From: JASFHF01 sp050123375
GTDB lineage: Bacteria; Pseudomonadota; Gammaproteobacteria; UBA12402
Length of the DNA stretch: 23,137 nt
Assembly (NCBI GenBank): GCA_050123375.1
Contig: JASFHF010000032.1
Location: 1-23,137, forward strand
Reading direction: 5' to 3'
Below, one piece after another: positions 1-8,891 of the stretch (the stretch's first letter is position 1; each line of letters opens with the position of its first letter). The position numbers and the translations under genes are program-made. The notes beneath the pieces are model-generated. The model was not told where the DNA came from, made no database searches, and saw nothing but the letters and a program-made list of their open reading frames with translations.

Positions 1-1
1 T

Positions 2-97
2 GAGGCGCATATTGAAGATAAACTTACTGGCAAAAAAATTAAATTACAAACAAATTTAGATGATTATCACGACAGCGGCATACATGAACATCTTTAA
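2..97 (+). CDS. 3' end of an unidentified protein-coding gene
   Basis: This is an open frame entering from the left edge and ending at TAA (95-97). It encodes about 31 hydrophilic residues ending in DDYHDSGIHEHL. I do not recognise a family. The next coding remnant (98-346) continues in the same reading frame after this stop, so this could also be the upstream part of one decayed gene. However, the peptide does not resemble the part of an FGGY kinase expected at that place. Confidence 0.4.
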   Translation, partial: EAHIEDKLTGKKIKLQTNLDDYHDSGIHEHL

Positions 98-346
98 AAC
101 CGCACTAATTGGCAGAAGTCAGGAAAAGAAGCGGTTTTGTTAGGTTCAGCAATTTTGGGCGCGGTAGCAGCAAAGAAATTTGATTCAATAATTGATGCAA
201 TGACAGCAATGAGCGGTGCGGAAAAAATTATTTCGCCAACGGAAAATAAAAAGATAATTAATTATCATGCAAAAAAATACCAAATATTTTTAGAGATGTA
301 TCAGGATCAGATGAAGTATAAAAGTATGCTTTATTTAATGAAATAA
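98..346 (+). pseudogene. C-terminal remnant of an FGGY-family carbohydrate (pentulose) kinase
   Basis: The frame after the stop at 95-97 reads about 82 residues with the signature of the last segment of FGGY sugar kinases. It shows KEAVLLGSAILGAVA (the glycine-rich ATP-side loop), then FDSIIDAMTAMS, then a tail of the type HAKKYQIFLEMYQDQMKYK, as in the pentulose (ribulokinase-like) branch. Complete kinases of this family are roughly 500 residues, so both catalytic lobes are missing. The only start available is a TTG at 137, inside the conserved loop. The stop at 344-346 overlaps the converging TauE gene by 12 bases. I read it as a dead remnant; the family call is firm and the pentulose subfamily is tentative. 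Confidence 0.7.
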
Positions 347-1102
347 TAATTTAATCGCCATAATAATCGCCATAATGATAAATAATTTTTGCACCCACTC
401 ATCACCTTTTTTGATACCGTAGGACGCACCCATGAAGGCGCCTAAAGATCTTCCGAACAACAATACAATACCAAATTCAAAATTTACTAAATGATGATAA
501 AGAAATACAATTAGCGCGGTTATTACTGCAGCGAGGCTGGCAATTTTTCGTGTACCGGCAGCTTCTAAAAAAGTTTTGCCAAAAACAAAAATCAAAATAT
601 AATTCTCAAAAGTTCCTTGTCCGCCAATCATGCCTCCTTGAATTCCAGTTAAGAAAAATAAAATTGAGCCAATAACTATTCTGGTAACAGAATACGCTTT
701 TTTTGCCGTGTGACGTGCAAATTCCTTTAACCCGGCTTTTTTAATAATCATGATAATTAAAATTATTAACAAAAATATCGCAATAAATTTATGCAAAATA
801 TCTTTAGGTACGTTAATGATAATGTGTGCACCAATCAAAGATCCAATGATCGAGAAGACAGCAGCAATGCTTCCTACGGCAAAATCCACTTTTTTGTCTA
901 AATGAAATCGATATAAACCAACAGCGTTTGCGCCCAGAGCAGCAAACATTGAAGTAGCAATGGCGATCAGCGGTGGAAGACCCACAAAAATTAACACCGG
1001 CAATATAAACAACATCGCGCCGCCGACAGTGGTGCCGATAAAAGTCGCCGCAAAACCGACTAAAAAAACGATGCAGGCTTTTAATAAAGTAAGATGAATC
1101 AT
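335..1102 (-). CDS. TauE/SafE-family membrane protein (putative anion or sulfite exporter)
   Basis: About 255 residues and almost wholly hydrophobic, with the rhythm of seven or eight membrane helices. The first helix carries the glycine-rich GFAATFIGTTVGG pattern near residues 12-25 and the second half repeats it as GIQGGMIGGQGTF, the duplicated hallmark of the TauE/SafE (DUF81) family in the inner membrane. Characterised members move sulfite, sulfoacetate or similar organic anions; the substrate here cannot be told. I chose the ATG at 1102-1100 because the family begins directly with a membrane helix. A TTG at 1138 would add 12 polar residues without a clear ribosome site. It diverges from the giant gene at 1272, and its end overlaps the kinase remnant. 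Confidence 0.8.
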   Translation of the reverse strand: MIHLTLLKACIVFLVGFAATFIGTTVGGAMLFILPVLIFVGLPPLIAIATSMFAALGANAVGLYRFHLDKKVDFAVGSIAAVFSIIGSLIGAHIIINVPKDILHKFIAIFLLIILIIMIIKKAGLKEFARHTAKKAYSVTRIVIGSILFFLTGIQGGMIGGQGTFENYILIFVFGKTFLEAAGTRKIASLAAVITALIVFLYHHLVNFEFGIVLLFGRSLGAFMGASYGIKKGDEWVQKLFIIMAIIMAIKLLFH

Positions 1103-1186
1103 GGCGTTGATCTTATCTTTACCAGTGATTTGTTTCAAGTAATTATTTGGTTAAATTTCCATAAAGAATTTGAAATTTTTGAGACC

Positions 1187-1219
1187 CTTAAGTTTTCCTT
1201 AAGGTGCGTGTTATATACT
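1187..1219 (+). promoter_or_regulatory. PmrA-box-like tandem TTAA operator with -10 element, upstream of the giant gene
   Basis: The sequence shows CTTAAG (1187-1192), five bases, CTTAAG (1198-1203), ten bases, then TATACT (1214-1219). This fits the PmrA box YTTAAK-N5-YTTAAK known from enterobacteria and the closely related TTAA tandem boxes of Legionella and Coxiella. The box takes the place of the -35 element, as expected for activation by an OmpR-type response regulator. Expected transcription start is near 1226, about 46 bases before the ATG at 1272. The promoter at 22721-22753 has the same geometry. The regulator's identity is inferred. Confidence 0.65.
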
Positions 1220-1271
1220 AATGCAAACAATAATAAAAACCGCATAATTAACTTAAAAGAGATAAAATACC

Positions 1272-4200
1272 ATGTCGTTTTCAGAAGAATTTAGAAAAAA
1301 AATGCAGCAAAAGTTGTCGCAAGCCGTAAATAGCGAAACCAATAAAAACAATGTTCAACAAAAAATAAATCTTATAAAAAAAATTTGTAATAATTTTACC
1401 AAATGTTATGATGAAATAAATGCTACGAATCATTTTTTTGAATACCTTTTGAGAAAAGGGGTTTATCTTATAAGTGGAACAAAATATACAGATTGGAAAG
1501 ACCCCAAAATTAATAAAAAACCCACCAACGATGTAGAAGAATATATCTCAAAAGTTGATCGTTTTCAAAGTTGTAAAAGCAATGGGGCATTTGATTCTGA
1601 TGAACAATTTTTCCTGCTTGTTTTTGGGCTAGCTGACAAAATTGATACTTTTTTAAAAAACAAAAATAATGGTGCGTGGGAAGAACATAAAAAACAGTTG
1701 GCAAAGAAAATTTCTGAAGAAACTCCCGAACGACCTTTTCCTAGAAAAAAAGACTTGAATCAGCAAGTTAATAAAAAAAATATCGGTACTTTAAAAAAAC
1801 ATATAGAAACAATTGAAAACAATTTTGATCTCTATTATAACCGCAAAACCGCTTCTGATTCTCTTAATGTGTATATGTTAAAGAAAAGCTTCGAGCTGCG
1901 TTTTAACGAATCATATGATGCATATAGGAAGAAAAACTCTATCAGAAACAGTATAACTATTAAAGTTAAACAAGAAAATATACATAATGGAGTCAAAGTT
2001 TCTAATAAAGATGAAGATAATCTTCCCATCAACAAAAAAGCAGTAACATCTGGAAAAAAAAGATTGCATGCACTAAAAATTTATCGTGTGCGATTAAAAT
2101 GCCAATATAGTAGTAAACGTCAGAAAAAAAATTCACAAGGTGAATTGTTAGAATTAATTTTCAAGTTAATAGATGAAATAAACAAAAGAGCAAGCGGTAA
2201 TAAATGGACAAATCTCAAAAAAAAGCTTGGTAAAAAAATTTTTGATATCACGCCGAATTATCCTGCGATGGAAATTAAGGTAACAACAAGCCCTAAAATT
2301 GTACTTGGCTATATAAAACAAATAATAGGATTTTACAACAAGTATTTTAAATTTTATGAAGACTTTAAAGTAACAGAGAAATTTATCAAAGTTATCGAAA
2401 AAATTGAGGTGTATTTTGCTAAGAATGGCGCAAATCCTCTGGTTTATTTCGAAACAACTGGCAAAAAAATACCTTTAAAAGACCATTGGAAAGGAACCAA
2501 GCTTGTTTTAACGGCTAACATTTTGTCACACCAACCCATAAAACAAAACATTATTAATCATCTTTCTATTCAAGAAAACTTTATTGCTAGAAATAATAAG
2601 AATGCTTTTCGACGTTTTCTTGTCAGAATCTTAAAAAACAAAGCACATTTAAAATTGGAAAACTTAGAAAAAATAAGATCTTTTATCGAACGGCTAAGAT
2701 TCCCACAAGATTTTTTCAAAGAAAAAAAATACAACCCAAAAATCACTCTTCCAAATTTAATAAAAAAGGTCGAACTACTATATCTGAAAGCTTGTTTTCA
2801 CGAAGTTAACAAGAAAGCTAATCCATTTTTGCTTCTTGATGGTGCAAAAAAAATAATAGATGGTTATCCAATAATAGAACTAAAATATAGCAATAGTCAA
2901 AATACAGTAACAGGTTGTAATTTATCCCCCAAGCACATATACAAATACATTTACGAAAGCTTACGAAAAAGCTGTTGTACAGCAATACTTCAAAAAAACG
3001 GCCTTAAAAACGGGAAAAACCCAATATTTAAATATTACGAAAACCTGTTTTCCTGTTCAAAAACTATAAGTGCAATTGATTCATTGTTAGGCGAGCTTGA
3101 AGGATTTTTCCGACCTTTAATAAAAGTTTCGTATTTTGAACAGATATATAATTATATTTTAAAATATGCAAATAATCAAATTCGAATAGTTATTAATCAG
3201 ATGATCAAAAATAGCAATCAAAGCCTTGATTGCCCTGAAACCACCAAAAAAGATTTATTAATAATTATCAAGAAAAATCTTCTGCCAGGACCCAAAAATA
3301 TAATTCACAACAAAAATATCTCACATTACATTGGCATTTTAAAATTATTTGTAGAATACAAAGGAATTCTAACCAGAAAGGATTATGAAGAGTTGAATAA
3401 ATTTTTGCTTTCAAGCAGATTAGTTGTTGCAATAGAAGTGGATGCTGATAAGTGTGCTTTATATTATTACCGTCTTTTGCAGGAGGTTTTTTGTCAGTGC
3501 CTGGACAAGATATCTAATGAGGAGGAAAAGAAAGAATTTCAAAAAGAATATAAAAGCTTTGTTAAACACAGCAACACAGGCAATAAAAAAGATGTAAGTG
3601 TGATAAAAGAAAAAAGATTAAAATGTCATGTTTTTATACTAGATTGTTTTCATAGATACAAAAAATATTTAGCAGATGATACCATAAAAAAAATTAAACT
3701 TATTGATATAGATAAACCGAAAGGCGATCATGTTAAAGCAATAAAAAAACAGCTTCAAATTATAAAAGATAACTATGTTAAATTTCTTGCAAAACAACCG
3801 CAAAAATATGAGTATTTATGTAATATTTTTACTAAGCAGCAAAATATATTTACATTAAAGAATGTTAAATTGCGTATTTGTATGAGGGGCAAAAAACCAG
3901 GTGTGCGCAAATTCGACCCTAAAATAAAAAGTACTCTCAAAAACAAAACCGACGAATCTAACAAAAAAGTTGCATTATTGCTGTTTGAAATAATTGAGGA
4001 AAGGTTTGAAAAGCTAATTGACAGCATTTACACATTTACACAGCTTAACAATGTTTATAAAGAATTTAAAAAGGAAAACCCTATAATAAAGTCTTTGAGC
4101 AAGTTTGGGATCGAGGCTGTAATTAAAGATATTCTTGCCAAGAAACGGAAAAATATATTAGAAAACACTTTCAATTCAATAAAAGTAGCGGATAAAAAGA

Positions 4201-7121
4201 AAAATATATTATTTATTATTAAAGATAATAAGAAGAAAGGATTTGGGGATTTGCTCAAGGCTTATAGTGATGAAAAAATAGACAATGAGAATGTAGGCAA
4301 CATCACAAATTTATTAAAAGAAATTAAATTTTTAAATGATCATTGGAACAATAAAAATTGGATTTTATTTGGCAAATTTTTAGATAACAAAAAACCAAAT
4401 GGTAATCTAAATGCACTAAAAGATATTTGGGCGCACATCAATGCCAAACATTTAAAAGCATTATTAAATGTAAAAAATTATCAATGTTTTATAGAAAAAA
4501 TCAATCAGTGCCGCTTTTTAAAATTAACGATAGAAAAATATTTAGAGCTTGAAAAACAATCTACAACACCGCTTGATGACAATATGGAACTTGAATTAAC
4601 TGGTAACGAAGATGTGCAACATGTTATAACAAGCCTTTTCAAACAGGGCGAAGACGAAAAAATTATTTCCCCATTAGTGAAATTATGCGGCACAAACGAA
4701 CAAAACCAAATACTTCTGGCAAACATTAACGTCAATAATCTTTGTGATATCTTGAGTCAAAACGATTGGCAGCAGAAATTGGTAAATTTTAGTATTAATA
4801 TCGAAAAAGCCAGCGAAATTCGCAAAGAAAAACTGCGAAAATTAATAACAACAAAAATTAAAGAAATTATATCGCAGTCTCAAAATAGCTTCACACTCCC
4901 GGGAGGATTATTTAAAAAGTTAGGTGTTTTATGCAAGGCTTTAGCACTAGAAACTAATGATTATTGTAGTATGATATTTGAAATTATACATAAAAATTTG
5001 GTTATAGAAAAATTACAGAATAATCATTCTATTTCTATCATAAATAATAGTTGCAAATTAATTCTTGCGCTTGGTAATGTTTCCAAAAAGGAGGAAATTT
5101 TTGATGAAATATCAAAATTATTTGCTTATTACAAACTTCGCTTTAACCGCGGTGAATCCAAAAAAAGATATAAGGATTTACTTGATAATATAGAAGAAAT
5201 CGCAAAAGCTTTGGTATTAAAAATCCCTAAGAATTTATCGGAAGATGAGTACATTGAATATGCCAAACAACTGTTTAAAAAAATATCAGCAAAAAAACTT
5301 AATCTTTTATATATATATCATTCTAATAAAGACCTCTGTGAAATCTCTGATGAAGACATACAAATCATAGTTGATTTCATGCTTAAAAAAGATAAAAAAG
5401 ATAGCACAGAACAATTTAATTTGCTATTACGGCACAGAAATCATGCAAAAGCATTCTATAAAATTTGGGAAAATGTTTTTGAAGACAAATCATATGGACA
5501 GATTTTGCAACGAGAAGATTTTATCCTATTTACTATAGGAACTATAGAACTTTTAAGTGATAAAGAAATTAAATACATAATTAAACAATGCAATGAATTA
5601 GATGGTTTAAAACAAGATGAAAAAGCAGAATTATTAAAAAAACAATTGTTTGTTTTTAGCGAATTCCTGCAGTATCAGCCGTATACAGATGCAAAGCTGA
5701 CAAATTTTCTTGCAGAAATCATTATCACTCGCGCTGATGAATTAGATAAATTTCCAGATATTTATATTCCTACATTTGAAATGTGCGAGAAAATAAAAAA
5801 TAACATCCAAGAGGCAATGAACAAGAATGTTGAAAATGCAATACTAAAAATAACTGGACATTGCGGAAAAATATATCGTGATAAAAATTTGCAAGAAAAA
5901 AAGAATGCTAAGGACAAAGATATAAATGTTCGCAATATTGAAAAGGAAAGAATAAGTTTTTATAGTGCTATTCTGGCTAAACAGCTTGATTTTGGTTTTG
6001 TTAAAAAAAAATTCGAGAAAATTTCTGCCAGTCTTTTCGTCTGCAATTACTGGAGTAAATTAAGCAAAGAAAAAACTGATTTACAGTTTGAATCATTTGA
6101 CCAGGATAAAAAAATAAAATATTTATTTAATGATTATGATTATATTTGTAAAACTATTAGTGTGGTCAAATATGACGAGCATAGTTTTAATATGCTATTG
6201 AACAAGTTTGAGCTTGGTCTAAAGGGGGTTTTAAAAACGCTTTTTGAATTAATTCAAGAAAGAGACATCAATTGTCGTATTACAAAAAAACCACTTACTA
6301 AGATTGCCGGAAAAATACAATTTTCTCATAATTTACCTTCATATGAATTTTGCAAAAAACTGCTTTTTTTAATTGATTTGATTTATAAAAATTTTGATAA
6401 AAAATATGATTTCGGAGAGAAACGCAGGAAAACATTCCATAAGTTGTTTAATGATTTTGCTATAGCAATTTATGAGATTGCAAAAAACAGTGGTAAAATT
6501 TATTGCGATGTTATTAAGGATGCCGTTCAGAATGACAAACCAGAGCTTATTAAGAAATATGCTTTCCTTCGGGAGTTTTTTGTTTATGCTGTCATTGATA
6601 ACATCCCTAAATGTGCTGTTAAATGGTTTGTGAATGCCGGCAAGAAGAGCATAGACAAGTGGAAACAAGACAGGAAAAATTCTTTTAATTTTTTACTGAC
6701 TTATAAACTTGACAAAAAAGTAAAGTTGCCTGATAAGATTCTTTATAAAAAAACACCGTATGGTGATGATTTTGATGAAATTCCAATTTGCCAAGGTACG
6801 GATTTGTATAAAAAATTTGAGGCAGCAATACGTTCAAATAGAAACCGGTTTTTTGCTAAAAAAAGTACTTTTGAGGTATCATTTGAAGAAGTTTGCAAAT
6901 ACTTAAATAGCAGAGGTATAAAATTGGAATATTATGCAATCCGAAAGAAATTTCCAATGTTGCTTAAAATTAAGGGTGTCGAAATAAAGAAAATCCCTTT
7001 GGATAAAAAATACGTGAACATTAAGTTAGACTGCTTAACTGTTGAGAAGGTTGAAACAGAGAAAAACGCCAAGAAAGAGAGGAAGAGCGTAAAAAAACCA
7101 ATTAAAACTCTGAAAAAATAG
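1272..7121 (+). CDS. Giant lysine-rich orphan protein (1,949 aa) with degenerate internal repeats; candidate secreted effector
   Basis: One uninterrupted frame of 1,949 codons, starting at ATG 1272 with a weak AAGAGA (1257-1262) in front. I do not recognise a family. There is no signal peptide and no obvious membrane segment; the protein is extremely rich in Lys, Asn, Ile and Glu and looks mostly helical. A degenerate module recurs at about residues 108-190, 287-365 and 1657-1716: an (L/F)xLIxxI helix, then a K-K-L-x-K-K-I stretch, a Pro-containing turn (TPERP, TPNYP, HNLPSY), then a helix ending in an aromatic cluster (NNFDLYYN, KYFKFYEDF, NFDKKYDF). The C-terminus is a basic tail. The promoter carries a PmrA-like box. 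Size, composition, lack of export signal and promoter resemble large Dot/Icm effectors, but that role is inference. A cytoplasmic scaffold or repeat protein is an alternative. Confidence 0.85.
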   Translation: MSFSEEFRKKMQQKLSQAVNSETNKNNVQQKINLIKKICNNFTKCYDEINATNHFFEYLLRKGVYLISGTKYTDWKDPKINKKPTNDVEEYISKVDRFQSCKSNGAFDSDEQFFLLVFGLADKIDTFLKNKNNGAWEEHKKQLAKKISEETPERPFPRKKDLNQQVNKKNIGTLKKHIETIENNFDLYYNRKTASDSLNVYMLKKSFELRFNESYDAYRKKNSIRNSITIKVKQENIHNGVKVSNKDEDNLPINKKAVTSGKKRLHALKIYRVRLKCQYSSKRQKKNSQGELLELIFKLIDEINKRASGNKWTNLKKKLGKKIFDITPNYPAMEIKVTTSPKIVLGYIKQIIGFYNKYFKFYEDFKVTEKFIKVIEKIEVYFAKNGANPLVYFETTGKKIPLKDHWKGTKLVLTANILSHQPIKQNIINHLSIQENFIARNNKNAFRRFLVRILKNKAHLKLENLEKIRSFIERLRFPQDFFKEKKYNPKITLPNLIKKVELLYLKACFHEVNKKANPFLLLDGAKKIIDGYPIIELKYSNSQNTVTGCNLSPKHIYKYIYESLRKSCCTAILQKNGLKNGKNPIFKYYENLFSCSKTISAIDSLLGELEGFFRPLIKVSYFEQIYNYILKYANNQIRIVINQMIKNSNQSLDCPETTKKDLLIIIKKNLLPGPKNIIHNKNISHYIGILKLFVEYKGILTRKDYEELNKFLLSSRLVVAIEVDADKCALYYYRLLQEVFCQCLDKISNEEEKKEFQKEYKSFVKHSNTGNKKDVSVIKEKRLKCHVFILDCFHRYKKYLADDTIKKIKLIDIDKPKGDHVKAIKKQLQIIKDNYVKFLAKQPQKYEYLCNIFTKQQNIFTLKNVKLRICMRGKKPGVRKFDPKIKSTLKNKTDESNKKVALLLFEIIEERFEKLIDSIYTFTQLNNVYKEFKKENPIIKSLSKFGIEAVIKDILAKKRKNILENTFNSIKVADKKKNILFIIKDNKKKGFGDLLKAYSDEKIDNENVGNITNLLKEIKFLNDHWNNKNWILFGKFLDNKKPNGNLNALKDIWAHINAKHLKALLNVKNYQCFIEKINQCRFLKLTIEKYLELEKQSTTPLDDNMELELTGNEDVQHVITSLFKQGEDEKIISPLVKLCGTNEQNQILLANINVNNLCDILSQNDWQQKLVNFSINIEKASEIRKEKLRKLITTKIKEIISQSQNSFTLPGGLFKKLGVLCKALALETNDYCSMIFEIIHKNLVIEKLQNNHSISIINNSCKLILALGNVSKKEEIFDEISKLFAYYKLRFNRGESKKRYKDLLDNIEEIAKALVLKIPKNLSEDEYIEYAKQLFKKISAKKLNLLYIYHSNKDLCEISDEDIQIIVDFMLKKDKKDSTEQFNLLLRHRNHAKAFYKIWENVFEDKSYGQILQREDFILFTIGTIELLSDKEIKYIIKQCNELDGLKQDEKAELLKKQLFVFSEFLQYQPYTDAKLTNFLAEIIITRADELDKFPDIYIPTFEMCEKIKNNIQEAMNKNVENAILKITGHCGKIYRDKNLQEKKNAKDKDINVRNIEKERISFYSAILAKQLDFGFVKKKFEKISASLFVCNYWSKLSKEKTDLQFESFDQDKKIKYLFNDYDYICKTISVVKYDEHSFNMLLNKFELGLKGVLKTLFELIQERDINCRITKKPLTKIAGKIQFSHNLPSYEFCKKLLFLIDLIYKNFDKKYDFGEKRRKTFHKLFNDFAIAIYEIAKNSGKIYCDVIKDAVQNDKPELIKKYAFLREFFVYAVIDNIPKCAVKWFVNAGKKSIDKWKQDRKNSFNFLLTYKLDKKVKLPDKILYKKTPYGDDFDEIPICQGTDLYKKFEAAIRSNRNRFFAKKSTFEVSFEEVCKYLNSRGIKLEYYAIRKKFPMLLKIKGVEIKKIPLDKKYVNIKLDCLTVEKVETEKNAKKERKSVKKPIKTLKK

Positions 7122-7145
7122 CTTTAATTTTTTGCACAATTTTAA

Positions 7146-7197
7146 TTTACAGATTGGATTTTAATGCTATTATAAGGAGCATCCAATCGAAAGGAGG
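7146..7197 (+). promoter_or_regulatory. Promoter and strong ribosome-binding site of guaB
   Basis: TTTACA (7146-7151) and TATTAT (7168-7173) are 16 bases apart, a reasonable sigma-70 pair. AAGGAGG (7191-7197) sits five bases before the ATG at 7203 and is the best Shine-Dalgarno match in the window; it fixes the guaB start. No strong terminator was seen between the giant gene (stop at 7121) and this promoter. Confidence 0.6.
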
Positions 7198-7202
7198 ATG
7201 CT

Positions 7203-8669
7203 ATGTTACGTATTGCTGAAGATGCTTTGACCTTTGATGATGTTCTTTTAATTCCAGCCGAATCTTCTGTGTTGCCCAAAGACGTTGATTTGCAAACTAA
7301 TTTAACTCGAGATATCAAATTAAATATCCCATTAATTTCTGCTGCGATGGACACGGTAACCGAAGCCAAATTGGCAATTGCGATGGCGCAGGAAGGCGGT
7401 ATCGGTATTATCCATAAAAATATGTCGATTGATGCGCAAGTGTATGAAGTTAAAAAAGTAAAGCGTTACGAAAGCGGCATCATCAAAGATCCAATTACTA
7501 TGCAGGAAGATTGCAGCGTACAGGAAGTAGTTGATGTTATGCAAAAATATCAGTTTTCCGGAATTCCAATTATCGGAAAAGATGGAAAATTAGTTGGGAT
7601 TATCACAAAAAGAGATGTTAGGTTTGAATCAAATTTATCTCAGCCGGTTGCCAACATAATGACACCTAAAGAAAAACTAATTACGGCCACTGAACGTAGT
7701 TCACGTGAAGAGGTTGTCGCATTGTTACATAAACATCGGTTAGAACGAATCATGTTGGTTAACAATAGTTTTCAATTAAAAGGCATGGTTACAGTCACTG
7801 ATATTTTAAAGTCGAAAAAAAATCCGTTAGCTTCAAAAGATTCTGCACAGCGCTTATTAGTTGGTGCGGCTGTTGGTGTTAATCCTGTATCGCGCGAACG
7901 AGTAACAGGTTTGGCGGATGCAGGTGTTGATGTCATTGTGGTTGATACTGCGCACGGTCATTCCAAAGGTGTTTTAGAACAAATTAAATGGATTAAACAA
8001 AATTACCCTGATGTACAGATTATCGGCGGCAACATTGCAACCGCCGTCGCTGCCAAAGCTTTAGTTAAAGCTGGAGCTGACGCGGTTAAAGTTGGTATTG
8101 GTCCGGGATCAATTTGTACTACGCGTATTGTTAGTGGAGTTGGAGTGCCGCAAGTTACTGCAATTGCAAATGTTGCGCATGAACTAAAAGGACAAGATAT
8201 TCCGATTATTGCTGATGGAGGAATACGCTTTTCTGGTGATATTGTTAAAGCGATTGCTGCTGGTGCGCATGCTGTTATGATTGGCAGTTTATTTGCTGGT
8301 ACCGATGAATCACCTGGAGAGATTGAGTTATATCAGGGACGATCGTATAAAACTTATTGCGGAATGGGATCATTATGCGCGATGAAGCGTGGTTCCGCTG
8401 ACCGATATTTTCAGGAAGACGCGAACGCTAACAAATTAGTTCCTGAAGGAATTGAAGGCCGCGTGCCGTATAAAGGTTCGATTTTAAATATTATTTATCA
8501 ATTGGTTGGTGGGCTTCGGTCGGGTATGGGTTATACCGGCAGCGCGAATATTAATGATCTTCGTATCAAAACTGAATTCACGAGAGTAACCAGCGCAGGC
8601 ATGAACGAAAGTCACGTGCATGATGTAAGCATTACCAAAGAAGCTCCGAATTATTGGAAGGAAAAATAG
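7203..8669 (+). CDS. guaB: IMP dehydrogenase
   Basis: Converts IMP to XMP with NAD, the first committed step to guanine nucleotides. The 488 residues and the catalytic cysteine at position 305, in GPGSICTTRIVSGVGVPQ, match the E. coli enzyme in length and numbering. The N-terminal catalytic portion has LTFDDVLLIP and PLISAAMDTVTE. A CBS-domain pair follows at about residues 95-205 (DPITMQEDCSVQEV, VANIMTPKEKLIT), which in the family binds adenine and guanine nucleotides. The C-terminal half carries GADAVKVGIG, the active loop and the mobile flap with CAMKRGSADRY. The start is set by the AAGGAGG site. guaA follows 222 bases downstream, so the two genes form a guanine cluster although the gap holds repeats. 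Confidence 0.97.
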   Translation: MLRIAEDALTFDDVLLIPAESSVLPKDVDLQTNLTRDIKLNIPLISAAMDTVTEAKLAIAMAQEGGIGIIHKNMSIDAQVYEVKKVKRYESGIIKDPITMQEDCSVQEVVDVMQKYQFSGIPIIGKDGKLVGIITKRDVRFESNLSQPVANIMTPKEKLITATERSSREEVVALLHKHRLERIMLVNNSFQLKGMVTVTDILKSKKNPLASKDSAQRLLVGAAVGVNPVSRERVTGLADAGVDVIVVDTAHGHSKGVLEQIKWIKQNYPDVQIIGGNIATAVAAKALVKAGADAVKVGIGPGSICTTRIVSGVGVPQVTAIANVAHELKGQDIPIIADGGIRFSGDIVKAIAAGAHAVMIGSLFAGTDESPGEIELYQGRSYKTYCGMGSLCAMKRGSADRYFQEDANANKLVPEGIEGRVPYKGSILNIIYQLVGGLRSGMGYTGSANINDLRIKTEFTRVTSAGMNESHVHDVSITKEAPNYWKEK

Positions 8670-8679
8670 TATATACCGC

Positions 8680-8705
8680 TCTCCAATGAAGATGCGAGAT
8701 TTATA
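8680..8705 (+). repeat. 26-bp repeat downstream of guaB, copy 1
   Basis: TCTCCAATGAAGATGCGAGA followed by TTTATA. The same 26 bases, with one G/A difference, occur on the minus strand at 13436-13411. Both copies lie about 11 bases after the stop codon of the gene on their strand (guaB, arcA), in the orientation of that gene. The core TGAAGATGCGA also appears in the right arm of the pyrK-pyrD hairpin (19174-19233). Confidence 0.65.
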
Positions 8706-8723
8706 CTGCCAGTTTAAATTGGA

Positions 8724-8765
8724 ACTAGTGATTTTACAGCTTGTTTGTTTTGTAAAATCACTAGT
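8724..8765 (+). repeat. Perfect 15-bp inverted repeat between guaB and guaA
   Basis: The left arm ACTAGTGATTTTACA (8724-8738) and right arm TGTAAAATCACTAGT (8751-8765) are exact reverse complements with a 12-base loop. There is no T-run after the right arm, so an intrinsic terminator is unlikely. A small palindromic element, an mRNA stability hairpin or an operator are all possible. Confidence 0.7.
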
Positions 8766-8891
8766 AAGCAAGCATAAAAGTAGCTAAAAAAGAACACAAA
8801 TCTACCATGCGCGGTAGTTACCACGAAAATTTACTAAGTGCTTTGGTTAGTTATGAAACTAGCATTTTGAATTGAGGCGAGAACAATATAG

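Noticed and set aside
2..346. A single kinase gene interrupted by the stop at 95-97
   Set aside because: The two parts share a frame, but the first part does not resemble the segment expected before the kinase C-terminus, so I keep them apart.
1094..1294. A 66-codon open frame spanning the tauE start and the PmrA-like promoter
   Set aside because: It overlaps both genes and the promoter, has no ribosome site and an unlikely composition.
8724..8765. Intrinsic terminator of guaB
   Set aside because: The stem is perfect, but the following bases (AAGCAAGCAT) have no T-run, so I list it only as an inverted repeat.
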